64,000 bases of DNA from Candidatus Omnitrophota bacterium (lineage in GTDB: Bacteria; Omnitrophota; Gorgyraeia; 2-02-FULL-51-18), in contig JAJVIE010000003.1 of NCBI GenBank assembly GCA_022072175.1, positions 306,598 to 370,597 on the forward strand, given 5' to 3'. Under the pieces are notes generated by a model that was not told the DNA's origin, did not search any database, and saw only the letters and a program-made list of their open reading frames with translations. Positions 1-8,121 of the stretch are shown here, piece by piece. A program made the translations under genes and the position numbers. Numbering within the stretch: the first letter of the stretch is position 1; every line of letters begins with the position of its first letter.

Positions 1-366
1 TTGCGCCGGCTCTACCGGATGCGCGCGGCCTTGGGCGAGCGGATCGCGTGGCACGAGAGGATGGGACAGGGAAGGTACGCGGTCATGTACGATGAGAAGC
101 TCTCCAGGGAGCCGGACCCGTTCGTGCCGCTGTGTGTGTGCGTCAAAGCGTTCAAGAGCCGGGCGCAGTTGATCCGCAAGCTCAGACGTCTGAGCGGGCA
201 CATCCAAGGCATCGCCCTTGCGGCGAGCGGCCGCCGCCGGACCGCCTGGATCAAGGCCCTGAGCCCATTGAAAGCCTCGATCATCACCGTGCCCGGCAAG
301 CTCCAGTTCCCGCCCCTCGACTGGCAGCACGACAACAAACCGCGTCTCTACGACTGGTTGTCGTAA
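1..366 (+). CDS. Acyl-CoA reductase (LuxC-like), C-terminal part
   Basis: The gene enters from the left edge, so only the last ~121 residues are visible and the real start is outside the window. The final 25 residues (a V-P-G-K-L-Q-F-P-P-L-D-W-Q-H-D segment followed by a short L-Y-D-W-L end) resemble the C-terminus of LuxC/acyl-CoA reductase proteins, which end in a G-x-M-Q-x-P-P-L-x-W-x-H-D-G type segment. Those enzymes reduce acyl-CoA or acyl-protein thioesters to aldehydes with NADPH. The catalytic cysteine region is not in view, so the call rests on the tail alone. It ends at a TAA and is followed by a repeat-bearing spacer. Confidence 0.45.
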   Translation: MRRLYRMRAALGERIAWHERMGQGRYAVMYDEKLSREPDPFVPLCVCVKAFKSRAQLIRKLRRLSGHIQGIALAASGRRRTAWIKALSPLKASIITVPGKLQFPPLDWQHDNKPRLYDWLS

Positions 367-402
367 TCCCAGACCCGCACAGGGGGTCTTCCGGAGCCCC
401 GC

Positions 403-526
403 CATCAACCGGACGCAGTCCCTCGAGGACGCGTTGAGCTGAGTGAACGCCGCATCAACACGTCCCCTCCGGACTGCGTCCGTGGATCACCGGCTTGCGA
501 CAGGACCCGTGAGGGGCATAGAGAAG
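403..526 (+). repeat. Intergenic repeat copy A (tail core at 497-526)
   Basis: Bases 403-516 match 54000-54113 at roughly 90% by hand alignment. The tail (20-base core GCGACAGGACCCGTGAGGGG, then atagagaag) recurs at 3483-3512 and, reversed, at 53856-53885. Inside, GGACGCAGTCC (411-421) and GGACTGCGTCC (471-481) are perfect inverted arms that could form a long hairpin. No ORF of substance is present. The copy ends 15 bases before the -10 of the GH57 gene. The flank 388-407 also resembles 3226-3245. Confidence 0.8.
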
Positions 527-541
527 AGGTGCCGGGGATGG

Positions 542-547
542 TAGAAT
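542..547 (+). promoter_or_regulatory. -10 element for the GH57 gene, apparently leaderless
   Basis: TAGAAT lies 7 bases before the ATG at 555, so transcription should start at about the A of the start codon. There is no Shine-Dalgarno sequence in front of this ATG, which fits a leaderless mRNA. No good -35 is visible; the repeat tail occupies that position. Confidence 0.45.
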
Positions 548-554
548 CTAGGCC

Positions 555-2090
555 ATGAAGAGGTTCATCTGTATCCATGGGCACTTCTATCAGCCCCCTC
601 GCGAGAATCCCTGGACCGGGGAAGTCGATGCCGAGGAGTCGGCGGCGCCTTTCCATGACTGGAACGAGCGCATCGCCGCCGAATGCTACGAGGCGAACAC
701 GGGCGCGCCGATCCTCGGCCCCAAAGGACAGGTTCTTGAGCGCATCAACAACTATGAGCACATCAGTTTTGACATCGGCCCGACACTGCTCAGTTGGATG
801 CGTCGTAAGACACCCGATGTCTACAAGGCCATCGTGCAGGCCGACAAGATCAGCCTCTCGCGGCGCGGCGGCCACGGCAACGCGATGGCCCAGTCCTACA
901 ACCACCTCATCATGCCGCTGGCGCGAGACCACGACAAGATCACGCAGGTCCGGTGGGGGGTCAAGGATTTCGAGTTCCACTACGGCCGCAAGCCCGAGGG
1001 GATGTGGCTGTCGGAGTCCGCGGTCGACCGCCGCACACTATCCATCATGGCCGACCACGGGATCCTCTATACGGTGCTGGCTCCGCATCAGGCGCGGAGG
1101 GTGCGGCATGTGGGGTTCGGTTCGCGCTGGAAGTACGTCCACCACGAAGGCGTCGATCCCCGGCACCCGTACCGCATCCTGCTCGAGGGAGGCAAGCAGT
1201 TCCACATCTTCTTCTATGACGCGCCGGTATCGCGGTCGATCGCTTTCCAGGGCTTGTTGCACAACGGTGACCAGCTGACCCAACGTCTACTGGGCGCGTT
1301 CTCGGGCCGCGACCGCGAGCAGTTGGTGTCCACGGCCACCGATGGAGAGACGTTCGGACATCACCATAGGCACGGGGAGATGGCCGTCGCCTGGGCCGTG
1401 CGTCGTATCCAGGAGCAGAGGCCGGCTCGGCTGACCAATTATGCCGAATTCCTCGACCGCTACGGGTCCTTCTGGGAGGCCGACATCTACGAGAACAGCT
1501 CTTGGAGCTGCGCGCACGGGGTCGAGCGCTGGAGGTCCGACTGTGGTTGCCGGATCAACCATCAGGAGGGCTGGAACCAGCGATGGCGGTCGTACCTCAG
1601 GGACGCTTTCGACTTTCTCAAGGACATCATCGACGACGTGTACGAGACCTCCTGCGGCAAGCTCCTCAAGGATCCCTGGGAAGCCCGCGACGCCTACATC
1701 GACGTGCTGCTGCGGCCGGACGCCGAGACGAAGCGCCAGTTCCTGGCGCGTCAGGCACGGAAGGAGCTCAACATGGACGACCAGCGACGGGTCTGGGACC
1801 TCCTCGAAGCGGAGCGGTATTCGATGTACATGTTCACCAGCTGCGGCTGGTTCTTCGATGAGATCTCCGGCATCGAGCCGGTGCAGATGATGAAATACGC
1901 TCTCCGCGCGATGGAGTTGGTCCAACCCTATTACCTCAAGGACATCGAGGGGCCTTTCCTCAAGATCCTCGAGGCCGCCAAGAGCAATCTGCCCGAGATG
2001 GGGAGCGGCGCGGATATCTTCAGGGACATCGTCAGGCCTTACCGGGACCGCGCGCCGCGGCAACCCGTCCACCCTCTCAAGGAGAACTAG
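555..2090 (+). CDS. Glycoside hydrolase family 57 protein with DUF3536 region
   Basis: A 511-residue cytoplasmic protein of the GH57/DUF3536 type, predicted to act on alpha-glucans (glycogen or starch-like polymers). The N-terminal H-G-H-F-Y-Q-P-P-R-E-N-P and F-H-D-W-N-E-R segments are typical. P-E-G-M-W-L-S-E-S-A-V-D carries the likely catalytic Glu and A-T-D-G-E-T-F-G-H-H the Asp region. The DUF3536 part follows: S-S-W-S-C-A-H-G-V, then a G-W-N-Q-R-W-R block, then F-T-S-C-G-W-F-F-D-E-I-S-G-I-E. From memory, many family members run to ~800 residues, so this one appears to lack a C-terminal portion. It ends at the TAG touching the ychF ATG, so the two are probably co-transcribed. Confidence 0.85.
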   Translation: MKRFICIHGHFYQPPRENPWTGEVDAEESAAPFHDWNERIAAECYEANTGAPILGPKGQVLERINNYEHISFDIGPTLLSWMRRKTPDVYKAIVQADKISLSRRGGHGNAMAQSYNHLIMPLARDHDKITQVRWGVKDFEFHYGRKPEGMWLSESAVDRRTLSIMADHGILYTVLAPHQARRVRHVGFGSRWKYVHHEGVDPRHPYRILLEGGKQFHIFFYDAPVSRSIAFQGLLHNGDQLTQRLLGAFSGRDREQLVSTATDGETFGHHHRHGEMAVAWAVRRIQEQRPARLTNYAEFLDRYGSFWEADIYENSSWSCAHGVERWRSDCGCRINHQEGWNQRWRSYLRDAFDFLKDIIDDVYETSCGKLLKDPWEARDAYIDVLLRPDAETKRQFLARQARKELNMDDQRRVWDLLEAERYSMYMFTSCGWFFDEISGIEPVQMMKYALRAMELVQPYYLKDIEGPFLKILEAAKSNLPEMGSGADIFRDIVRPYRDRAPRQPVHPLKEN

Positions 2091-3188
2091 ATGGCCATCA
2101 AATGCGGTATCGTCGGACTGCCCAACGTGGGCAAGTCCACGATCTTCAACGCACTCACGCGCAGTGTCGCTCTGGCGGCGAACTATCCGTTCGCGACCAT
2201 CGATCCCAACGTCGGCATTGTGCCGGTACCCGATCCCCGCCTGGACGAACTGACACGCATCGTTCCGACGCAGAAGGTCGTACCCACCACTCTTGAGGTC
2301 GTGGACATCGCCGGCATCGTCAAGGGCGCCAGCCAGGGGGAGGGTCTCGGTAACCAGTTCCTGTCGCATATCGCCGAGGTCGACGCGATCATCCACGTGG
2401 TGCGCTGTTTCGAGGGCGGTGACATCGTGCACGTGAGCGGGTCGGTGGATCCTCTGCGGGACATCGAGGTCATCGGCACCGAGCTCATCCTCAAGGACAT
2501 GGACGTGCTGGCCAAGCATCGCGCTCGCTACGAAAAGGCCGCCCGGTCCAACGACAAAAAAGCCCAGCAGACGATGCCCGTCATCGAGAAGTACGAAGCG
2601 GCTTTCAACGCGGGCCGCTCAGGACGGACGGTTCAACTGACACCGGAGGAGAAGGTCATTGCCCGGGAGTTCAGGCTCATCACCGATAAGCCCGTACTGT
2701 ACGCGGCCAACGTCTCCGAGGAGGAGGCTGCCGGTGCGGACGGGCCGCTGGCGGCCAAGGTCAAGGCCCTGGCGCAGTCCGAGGGTTCGGCGTACATCAA
2801 GATCAGCGGCAAGGTCGAGGAGGATATCTCTCGGCTCGAACCCTCGGAGAGAGGGGAGTTCCTGCAGGCGATGGGGCTCCAGGAACCCGGCCTCGATCGG
2901 CTCGTGCGGGAGGGTTACCGGCTGCTCGGGCTCATCACGTTCTTCACGGTGGGTGAGACGGAGAATCGCGCCTGGACCGTATCCAAGGGTTCGACGGCGC
3001 CGCAGGCCGCGGGCAAGATCCACTCGGACTTCGAAAAGGGCTTCATCCGCGCCGAGGTGGTGGGCTACGACGACTTCGTCCGCTACAAGGGCGAGCAGGC
3101 CGCCAAAGAAGCCGGGCGCTTCCGCCTCGAGGGCAAGGAGTACATCGTCGCCGACGGCGACATCATGCACTTCCGCTTTAGCGTCTAA
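2091..3188 (+). CDS. ychF: Redox-regulated ATPase YchF (Obg-like)
   Basis: A 365-residue P-loop NTPase of the Obg/YchF family, which binds ribosomes and prefers ATP to GTP. The P-loop G-L-P-N-V-G-K-S-T starts at residue 8. The switch region with D-I-A-G-I-V-K-G-A-S-Q-G-E-G-L-G-N is intact. The usual G4 NKxD is replaced by N-V-S-E-E (after Y-A-A), the change that goes with ATP preference. The C-terminal TGS domain ends in the family signature D-G-D-I-M-H-F-R-F. Length is normal for the family. The ATG follows the upstream TAG directly, indicating translational coupling. Confidence 0.96.
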   Translation: MAIKCGIVGLPNVGKSTIFNALTRSVALAANYPFATIDPNVGIVPVPDPRLDELTRIVPTQKVVPTTLEVVDIAGIVKGASQGEGLGNQFLSHIAEVDAIIHVVRCFEGGDIVHVSGSVDPLRDIEVIGTELILKDMDVLAKHRARYEKAARSNDKKAQQTMPVIEKYEAAFNAGRSGRTVQLTPEEKVIAREFRLITDKPVLYAANVSEEEAAGADGPLAAKVKALAQSEGSAYIKISGKVEEDISRLEPSERGEFLQAMGLQEPGLDRLVREGYRLLGLITFFTVGETENRAWTVSKGSTAPQAAGKIHSDFEKGFIRAEVVGYDDFVRYKGEQAAKEAGRFRLEGKEYIVADGDIMHFRFSV

Positions 3189-3207
3189 TTAACCCTCAAG
3201 AACTCCT

Positions 3208-3614
3208 GACCTGCACCGGGGAGGCTTCCGGAGTCCCGCCACAAGCCTCCTAGGCCGCCTGCCTCCTTTTCTGGCTCCCAGGCACGATCGTCACTCGGTA
3301 AGTCGCCCGTCCCCTCGGCAAGCTAAAGTGTGCCGTCTCCCCGACGACTTACCTCGGACGGATCAGGAACTGGAGGGGAGCCGAAAAGTCGGACGGCGGC
3401 AGAACGGAGACTTGTGGCGGGACTTCCGTATCCTCCGCTACCCCCGAACGGGTGGCGCGCTCTATGTTCTTGGGGCTGTTCCGCGACAGGACCCGTGAGG
3501 GGGCTACAGAAGACCTGATGCGAGACCGAGGGGAGACTGTCATGGGAGCCCCGGGGTCGGCGTCTGCTTACGGGATACCCCAAAAGACCATAGGGATGAC
3601 CTCCGGTGCAGGTC
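3208..3614. repeat. Intergenic repeat copy B, bounded by 12-base inverted repeats
   Basis: The 519 bases between ychF and lacD hold no convincing gene. GACCTGCACCGG (3208-3219) and its exact complement CCGGTGCAGGTC (3603-3614) bracket a 407-base block. Inside, 3431-3459 (TCCTCCGCTACCCCCGAACG followed by GGTGGCGCG) and 3469-3512 match the reverse strand of 53856-53971. The 20-base core at 3483-3502 is identical to that of copy A. The block ends 20 bases before the -35 of the lacD promoter. Confidence 0.7.
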
Positions 3615-3633
3615 GGGGAGGCTGTTGAAAAGG

Positions 3634-3661
3634 TTGAAGTTTGGGGGGTATCGAGTAGAAT
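3634..3661 (+). promoter_or_regulatory. Sigma70-type promoter for lacD
   Basis: TTGAAG (3634-3639), 16 bases, TAGAAT (3656-3661), giving a leader of about 40 bases before the GTG at 3708. Confidence 0.5.
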
Positions 3662-3707
3662 AAAAGGACCTTTGACGACCCCAATAACCCCTAGCAAGGA
3701 GCGGACA

Positions 3708-4751
3708 GTGGTAACTATTTCGGAAGGCAAACTGAAGTGCATGGAAGCGGTCTCCAACAAAGAGGGTGTGATCACGGCGGCGGCCATGGACCAGCGCGGA
3801 TCGCTGCAGAAGTCCATCGCCAAGCTCAAGGGCGTCAAAGAGAGCGACGTCACCCCGGCCATGATGTCGGAGTTCAAGGTCGCGGTCACCAAAGTCCTCA
3901 CCCCCCATGCGAGCGCCATCCTGCTCGACCCTGAGTTCGGTCTTGAGGCCGCCAAGCAGCGCGCCAAGGGCTGCGGCCTGCTGTTGGCCTACGAGAAGAC
4001 CGGCTATGACGCCTCCGGCCCCGGCCGTATCCCGGATTTCATCGAAGGGCTCTCGGCCAAGAAGATCAAGGAGCTCGGCGGCGACTGCGTGAAGGTGCTC
4101 CTCTATTACACGCCTTTCGACGATCCCAAGGTCAACGAGAAGAAGCATCAGATCATGGAGCGTATCGGCCGCGAGTGCGAAGAGGCCGAGGTCGCGTTCT
4201 TCCTCGAGTTCGTGGGCTACGACCCCAAGGGCGGTGACGGCAAGGACCTGGCGTACGCCAAGATCAAGCCGGAGATCGTCATCAGGAGCATGGAAGAGTT
4301 CTCGAAGGACAAGTACAAGGTCGATGTGCTCAAGGTCGAGATCCCCGTTGACGTGAAGTACCTCAAGGGCTCCAAGGCCTTCAACGGCACCGAAGCGGCC
4401 TACGACATGGCCCAGGCCAAGGAGATCTTCAAGCGCCAGGACAAGTGCACCAACAAGCCGTTCATCTATCTCTCGGCAGGTGTCGATGACGACATCTTCC
4501 GCGAGAGCCTCGAAGTGGCCATCGGCGCGGGGGTGAACTTCGCCGGAGTGCTCTGCGGCCGGGCGACCTGGAAAGAGGGTATCCCGGTGTACGCCAAGGA
4601 GGGCGTGAAGGCCCTCGAGGCGTGGCTCTTGGGCCGCGGTGTGAAGAACATCCAGGCGCTCAATAAGACCCTGGCCGGAGGCGCTCGTCCGTGGTTCGCC
4701 AAGTACGGCGGCCGCGACAAGGTCCAGGTCGTCTCCAAGGTGGCCCGCTAG
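3708..4751 (+). CDS. lacD: Tagatose 1,6-bisphosphate aldolase, class I (LacD family)
   Basis: A 347-residue class I aldolase that cleaves tagatose 1,6-bisphosphate, and in this family usually related ketohexose bisphosphates, to dihydroxyacetone phosphate and glyceraldehyde 3-phosphate. The sequence tracks LacD closely: A-M-D-Q-R-G-S-L near the N-terminus, I-L-L-D-P-E-F-G-L, G-L-L-L-A-Y-E-K-T-G-Y-D, the Schiff-base lysine in V-D-V-L-K-V-E-I-P-V, and L-S-A-G-V plus G-V-L-C-G-R-A-T-W late. I start at GTG 3708 because AAGGAG precedes it by six bases and the protein then begins like LacD; the open frame runs back to 3606. With no other lactose or tagatose gene nearby, it may serve general glycolysis. 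Confidence 0.92.
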   Translation: MVTISEGKLKCMEAVSNKEGVITAAAMDQRGSLQKSIAKLKGVKESDVTPAMMSEFKVAVTKVLTPHASAILLDPEFGLEAAKQRAKGCGLLLAYEKTGYDASGPGRIPDFIEGLSAKKIKELGGDCVKVLLYYTPFDDPKVNEKKHQIMERIGRECEEAEVAFFLEFVGYDPKGGDGKDLAYAKIKPEIVIRSMEEFSKDKYKVDVLKVEIPVDVKYLKGSKAFNGTEAAYDMAQAKEIFKRQDKCTNKPFIYLSAGVDDDIFRESLEVAIGAGVNFAGVLCGRATWKEGIPVYAKEGVKALEAWLLGRGVKNIQALNKTLAGGARPWFAKYGGRDKVQVVSKVAR

Positions 4752-4763
4752 AACAGACCCAGA

Positions 4764-4796
4764 CCGGGCCCGCTTCATGGCGGGCCCGGCGTTTTT
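4764..4796 (+). terminator. Rho-independent terminator after lacD
   Basis: CCGGGCCCGC (4764-4773) pairs perfectly with GCGGGCCCGG (4780-4789) around a six-base loop, followed by a run of five T (4792-4796). Confidence 0.9.
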
Positions 4797-4810
4797 CCGC
4801 CGGAGGAACG

Positions 4811-5602
<792 letters not shown>

Positions 5603-5604
5603 TC

Positions 5605-6240
5605 ATGGCCAAGCGGGACTACTACGAGATCCTCGGGCTCAAGCCCGGAGCCGCTGAGGCCGAGATCAAGAAGGCCTACCGCGATCTTGCCAAGCGCAAT
5701 CACCCCGATGCCAGGCCCGGCGACAAGGCCGCTGAAGAGAGGTTCAAGGAGATCTCCGAGGCGTATTATGTGCTCGGGGACGCCAAGAAGCGCGCCGAGT
5801 ACGACGCCTTCCGGTCCGGCGGCGGCTTCGGGCGCTCCGGCGGCGGAGCTTACGGCGGTTTCCAGGGAGCGCAGGGTTTCGACTTCGACGAGATCCTCAG
5901 GGCCTTTCGAGGATCAGGCGCGGCGGGAGGGGCAAAAGCCCGCTATTCAACGGCGGGTTCGTTCAGGGGTTTTGAGGACCTCTTCGGGTCCTTCGGAACG
6001 CCCGGGGCCGAAGAGGTCGAATCGGTCGAAGCGGACACCCGCGCCACGCTCAAGATCTCACGTCAGCGCGCGCAGAAGGGCGGAGAGGTCAGCTTCGCGA
6101 CGCGTGAAGGCAAGAAGATCACGGTGAAGATCCCCGCGGGCATCGTATCGGGCAGCAAACTGCGGCTATCCCGTCAGGGCCGCGAATGTCCGACCTGCAG
6201 GCATAACGGCGACCTGATCCTGACCGTACAGGTCGAATGA
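5605..6240 (+). CDS. DnaJ/CbpA-like co-chaperone, short form
   Basis: A 211-residue J-domain protein, expected to stimulate a DnaK-type Hsp70. The J domain (residues 1-70) has D-Y-Y-E-I-L-G-L and the essential H-P-D at 33-35. A Gly/Phe-rich stretch follows (~70-110), then a single substrate-binding-type beta domain with [14 protein letters not shown]. The protein stops soon after, with only one C-x-x-C pair near the end. It therefore lacks both the four-repeat zinc region of DnaJ and the second beta domain and dimerisation tail of CbpA. Its last codon overlaps an ATG in the next frame. Confidence 0.87.
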   Translation: MAKRDYYEILGLKPGAAEAEIKKAYRDLAKRNHPDARPGDKAAEERFKEISEAYYVLGDAKKRAEYDAFRSGGGFGRSGGGAYGGFQGAQGFDFDEILRAFRGSGAAGGAKARYSTAGSFRGFEDLFGSFGTPGAEEVESVEADTRATLKISRQRAQKGGEVSFATREGKKITVKIPAGIVSGSKLRLSRQGRECPTCRHNGDLILTVQVE

Positions 6241-6263
6241 ACATCCATCGCAACGGAGGAATC

Positions 6264-7067
6264 ATGAGGCGAGATCTCGGATGGCGAATGTTGGCGGCGG
6301 CCGTACTGGCGCCCACATTGTGGATGGCCGGATGCTCAGGGGGCGGCGAAGGATCATCGAAGAGCGCCGTTGAGGGTCAAGCGACCGGGGTATCGAACAC
6401 CGAGATCGCTCCGATCGACCCGGCCACCGCGGCGACCGTCACGGGACGCATGATCTTCGAGGGAGCTCCCCCAGAGCGCCGTGAACTGCCGATGAAGGGC
6501 AACCCCGAATGCTCCGCGCTCCACGCCACAGGTACCACGCTGAGCGAGGACGTGATCGTTTCCGAGGGAGGGCTGGAGAACGTGTTCGTCTACGTCAAAT
6601 CCGGCCTTGAGGGCCGCGCGTTCGCCGTGCCCGCCAAGCCCGCGGTCATCGATAACAAGAACTGCCTGTATCAGCCCCATGTCATCGGAGTGCAGGTCGG
6701 GCAGTCAGTGGAGCTGCTGAACAGCGATCCGACACTGCATAACGTGAGGCTCAAATCCAACAATCAGCGCAACTGGAACATCGGCCTGCCGTTCCAGGGC
6801 ATGAAGCAGACCAAGAAGTTCGAGGCCGTCGAGGTGATGGCGACGCTCAAATGCGACGTCCATCCCTGGATGACCGGGTACGTCGGGGTGCTGAACCACC
6901 CGTACTTCGCGGTCACGGGCACCGGCGGAGCCTACAGCATCAGCGGCCTGCCGCCGGGAGACTATGAGATCGAGGCCTGGCACGAGACGTACGGCACTCG
7001 TACGGCAAGCGTCAGCGTCGGTCCTTCGGAAACACGCTCCCTGGACCTGACGTTCGCGGCATCCTGA
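6264..7067 (+). CDS. Cupredoxin-type lipoprotein with carboxypeptidase-regulatory-like tail
   Basis: A 267-residue predicted lipoprotein. The signal peptide ends in W-M-A-G-C, giving a lipidated Cys. A plastocyanin-like domain follows with a complete type-1 copper set as I read it: His159 (L-H-N-V), Cys197, His200 and Met203 in K-C-D-V-H-P-W-M. The last ~60 residues (G-G-A-Y-S-I-S-G-L-P-P-G-D-Y) form a carboxypeptidase-regulatory-like beta sandwich. A periplasmic electron-transfer role is likely. I use ATG 6264 because CGGAGG lies just upstream and the signal peptide begins there; an earlier in-frame ATG at 6237 overlaps the J-protein stop. It converges on the PuuD-like gene across a shared terminator. 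Confidence 0.82.
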   Translation: MRRDLGWRMLAAAVLAPTLWMAGCSGGGEGSSKSAVEGQATGVSNTEIAPIDPATAATVTGRMIFEGAPPERRELPMKGNPECSALHATGTTLSEDVIVSEGGLENVFVYVKSGLEGRAFAVPAKPAVIDNKNCLYQPHVIGVQVGQSVELLNSDPTLHNVRLKSNNQRNWNIGLPFQGMKQTKKFEAVEVMATLKCDVHPWMTGYVGVLNHPYFAVTGTGGAYSISGLPPGDYEIEAWHETYGTRTASVSVGPSETRSLDLTFAAS

Positions 7068-7103
7068 CCGGCCACTAACGGTCCCGACAGGCCCCCAAAA
7101 CAC

Positions 7104-7133
7104 AACGGCCGCCCCCTGATGGGGGCGGCCGTT
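7104..7133. terminator. Bidirectional terminator between convergent genes
   Basis: Thirteen perfect base pairs, AACGGCCGCCCCC (7104-7116) with GGGGGCGGCCGTT (7121-7133), loop TGAT. Read on the minus strand the hairpin is followed by GTGTTTT. On the plus strand the T run is poor (gatcctt). Confidence 0.8.
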
Positions 7134-7161
7134 GATCCTTCCGGTCCCGAAGTAGAGGGCG

Positions 7162-7806
7162 TTATTTGAAATCCGCGCCGGCCTTAGGTCCGATCTTGTT
7201 GCAGAACACCCAGACCAGTCCACAGCCGATCACGAACGCCAAGATGACCGTGGGCAGGCTGAACGAGGGGAAGTGGCTGGCGGCGCCCATGCAGAAGAGC
7301 AGGGGGACCGACAGGTAGGTGTTGAGACGCGAGGCCATGAAGGCGCGCTTGGTCAGCGCGGCCGCTTCGGCGGGCGTCTCGCCGTTCTTGGTCCAGCGGA
7401 TCAACTTCTGCTGCGCAGGCCAGATGATGAACCACACGTTGAACCACATGATCGTGCCGAGCACGCCGCCGAGCGTGATCCACAGACCCCAGACCGAGTT
7501 GAGCAGGCCGCCGACACCGAAGAGCCCGGCGTCCGTCGCCAGGAAGACCTTCCAGAAGGCATAACCCCATCCGGAGAGGAACGTGAACATCGCGCCCCAG
7601 CGGAACCAGAACAGGGCGCGAGGCATCAACTGCGGAACGACCTTGCGCTTGCCGTCGGCGTCCAGGGTCTTGGCGAAGTTCGCGTTGACGAAATTGAAGA
7701 AATACAGATGGCCGATCCAGATCACGCCCGCGATGAAATGGATCCAGCGCAGAGCGAACAGATGGATCGTGTGGACATCGAGCGTGCCGGCATAAGCGTC
7801 GAGCAT
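7162..7806 (-). CDS. PuuD-like (urate hydroxylase N-terminal type) integral membrane protein
   Basis: A 214-residue protein with about six hydrophobic helices. It resembles the membrane part of the PuuD family: R-W-I-H-F-I-A-G-V-I-W-I-G-H-L-Y-F-F-N-F-V-N near the N-terminus, then M-P-R-A-L-F-W-F-R-W-G-A and V-W-F-I-I-W-P-A-Q-Q-K. Full PuuD urate hydroxylases carry a C-terminal cytochrome c domain; none is present, and there is no C-x-x-C-H. The conserved histidines may bind haem, and the neighbouring cupredoxin could be a redox partner (inference). Substrate unknown. AAGGAGA precedes the ATG, and a TTGCGG/TAGAAT promoter lies upstream. Confidence 0.72.
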   Translation of the reverse strand: MLDAYAGTLDVHTIHLFALRWIHFIAGVIWIGHLYFFNFVNANFAKTLDADGKRKVVPQLMPRALFWFRWGAMFTFLSGWGYAFWKVFLATDAGLFGVGGLLNSVWGLWITLGGVLGTIMWFNVWFIIWPAQQKLIRWTKNGETPAEAAALTKRAFMASRLNTYLSVPLLFCMGAASHFPSFSLPTVILAFVIGCGLVWVFCNKIGPKAGADFK

Positions 7807-7845
7807 GGGTTCTCCTTGTCATCCGTGGTGTGCGTGGACGTGATG

Positions 7846-7874
7846 ATTCTAACAGGAGCGAGCGTCCGCCGCAA
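7846..7874 (-). promoter_or_regulatory. Promoter of the PuuD-like gene
   Basis: On the minus strand TTGCGG (plus 7869-7874), 17 bases, TAGAAT (plus 7846-7851). Divergent from the nrdJ promoter. Confidence 0.5.
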
Positions 7875-7905
7875 GGCCGCCGGAAGGCCCGTAAATGGAC
7901 ATAAA

Positions 7906-7921
7906 ACACAAAATATTGTGG
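7906..7921 (+). promoter_or_regulatory. Probable NrdR box upstream of nrdJ
   Basis: ACACAAAATATTGTGG matches the remembered NrdR-box consensus (ACAC-W-ATATAT-W-GTGT) at 14 of 16 positions. It lies 18 bases before the -35 of a ribonucleotide reductase gene, the usual target of the repressor NrdR. I find no clear second box one helical spacing away, although NrdR sites normally come in pairs. Confidence 0.6.
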
Positions 7922-7939
7922 TTTTTGGCCCAAATCGTC

Positions 7940-7968
7940 TTGACACACCACAAGGGCAGGCCTATACT
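7940..7968 (+). promoter_or_regulatory. Strong sigma70-type promoter for nrdJ
   Basis: Consensus TTGACA (7940-7945), 17 bases, TATACT (7963-7968). The leader to the ATG at 8122 is ~147 bases. It contains GCGG-cact-CCGC followed by TTTTT (about 8024-8040), a small hairpin that could act as an attenuator. No cobalamin-riboswitch core was recognised. Confidence 0.75.
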
Positions 7969-8121
7969 CCAAAGGTAAGGACGATCTCCCTGGAACACCG
8001 CGGAGGTGTCGCGCACGAGACGGCGGCACTCCGCTTTTTCGTCCCCGGTATTCTAAAACAATTTTAAAATCATCACTCGATCCGGCCGCGTTCCGGACGT
8101 CAACCCCCAGACGGAGGAGTC

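Noticed and set aside
3330-3518. Small open frames in the ychF-lacD spacer
   Set aside because: They lie within the repeat element, lack ribosome-binding sites, and are not kept in the other repeat copies, where bases are inserted or changed out of frame.
7975-8121. Cobalamin riboswitch in the nrdJ leader
   Set aside because: The gene uses B12 and has a ~147-base leader, but I cannot find the conserved cobalamin-box core, and the leader is short for that class. Only a small hairpin with five T is visible.
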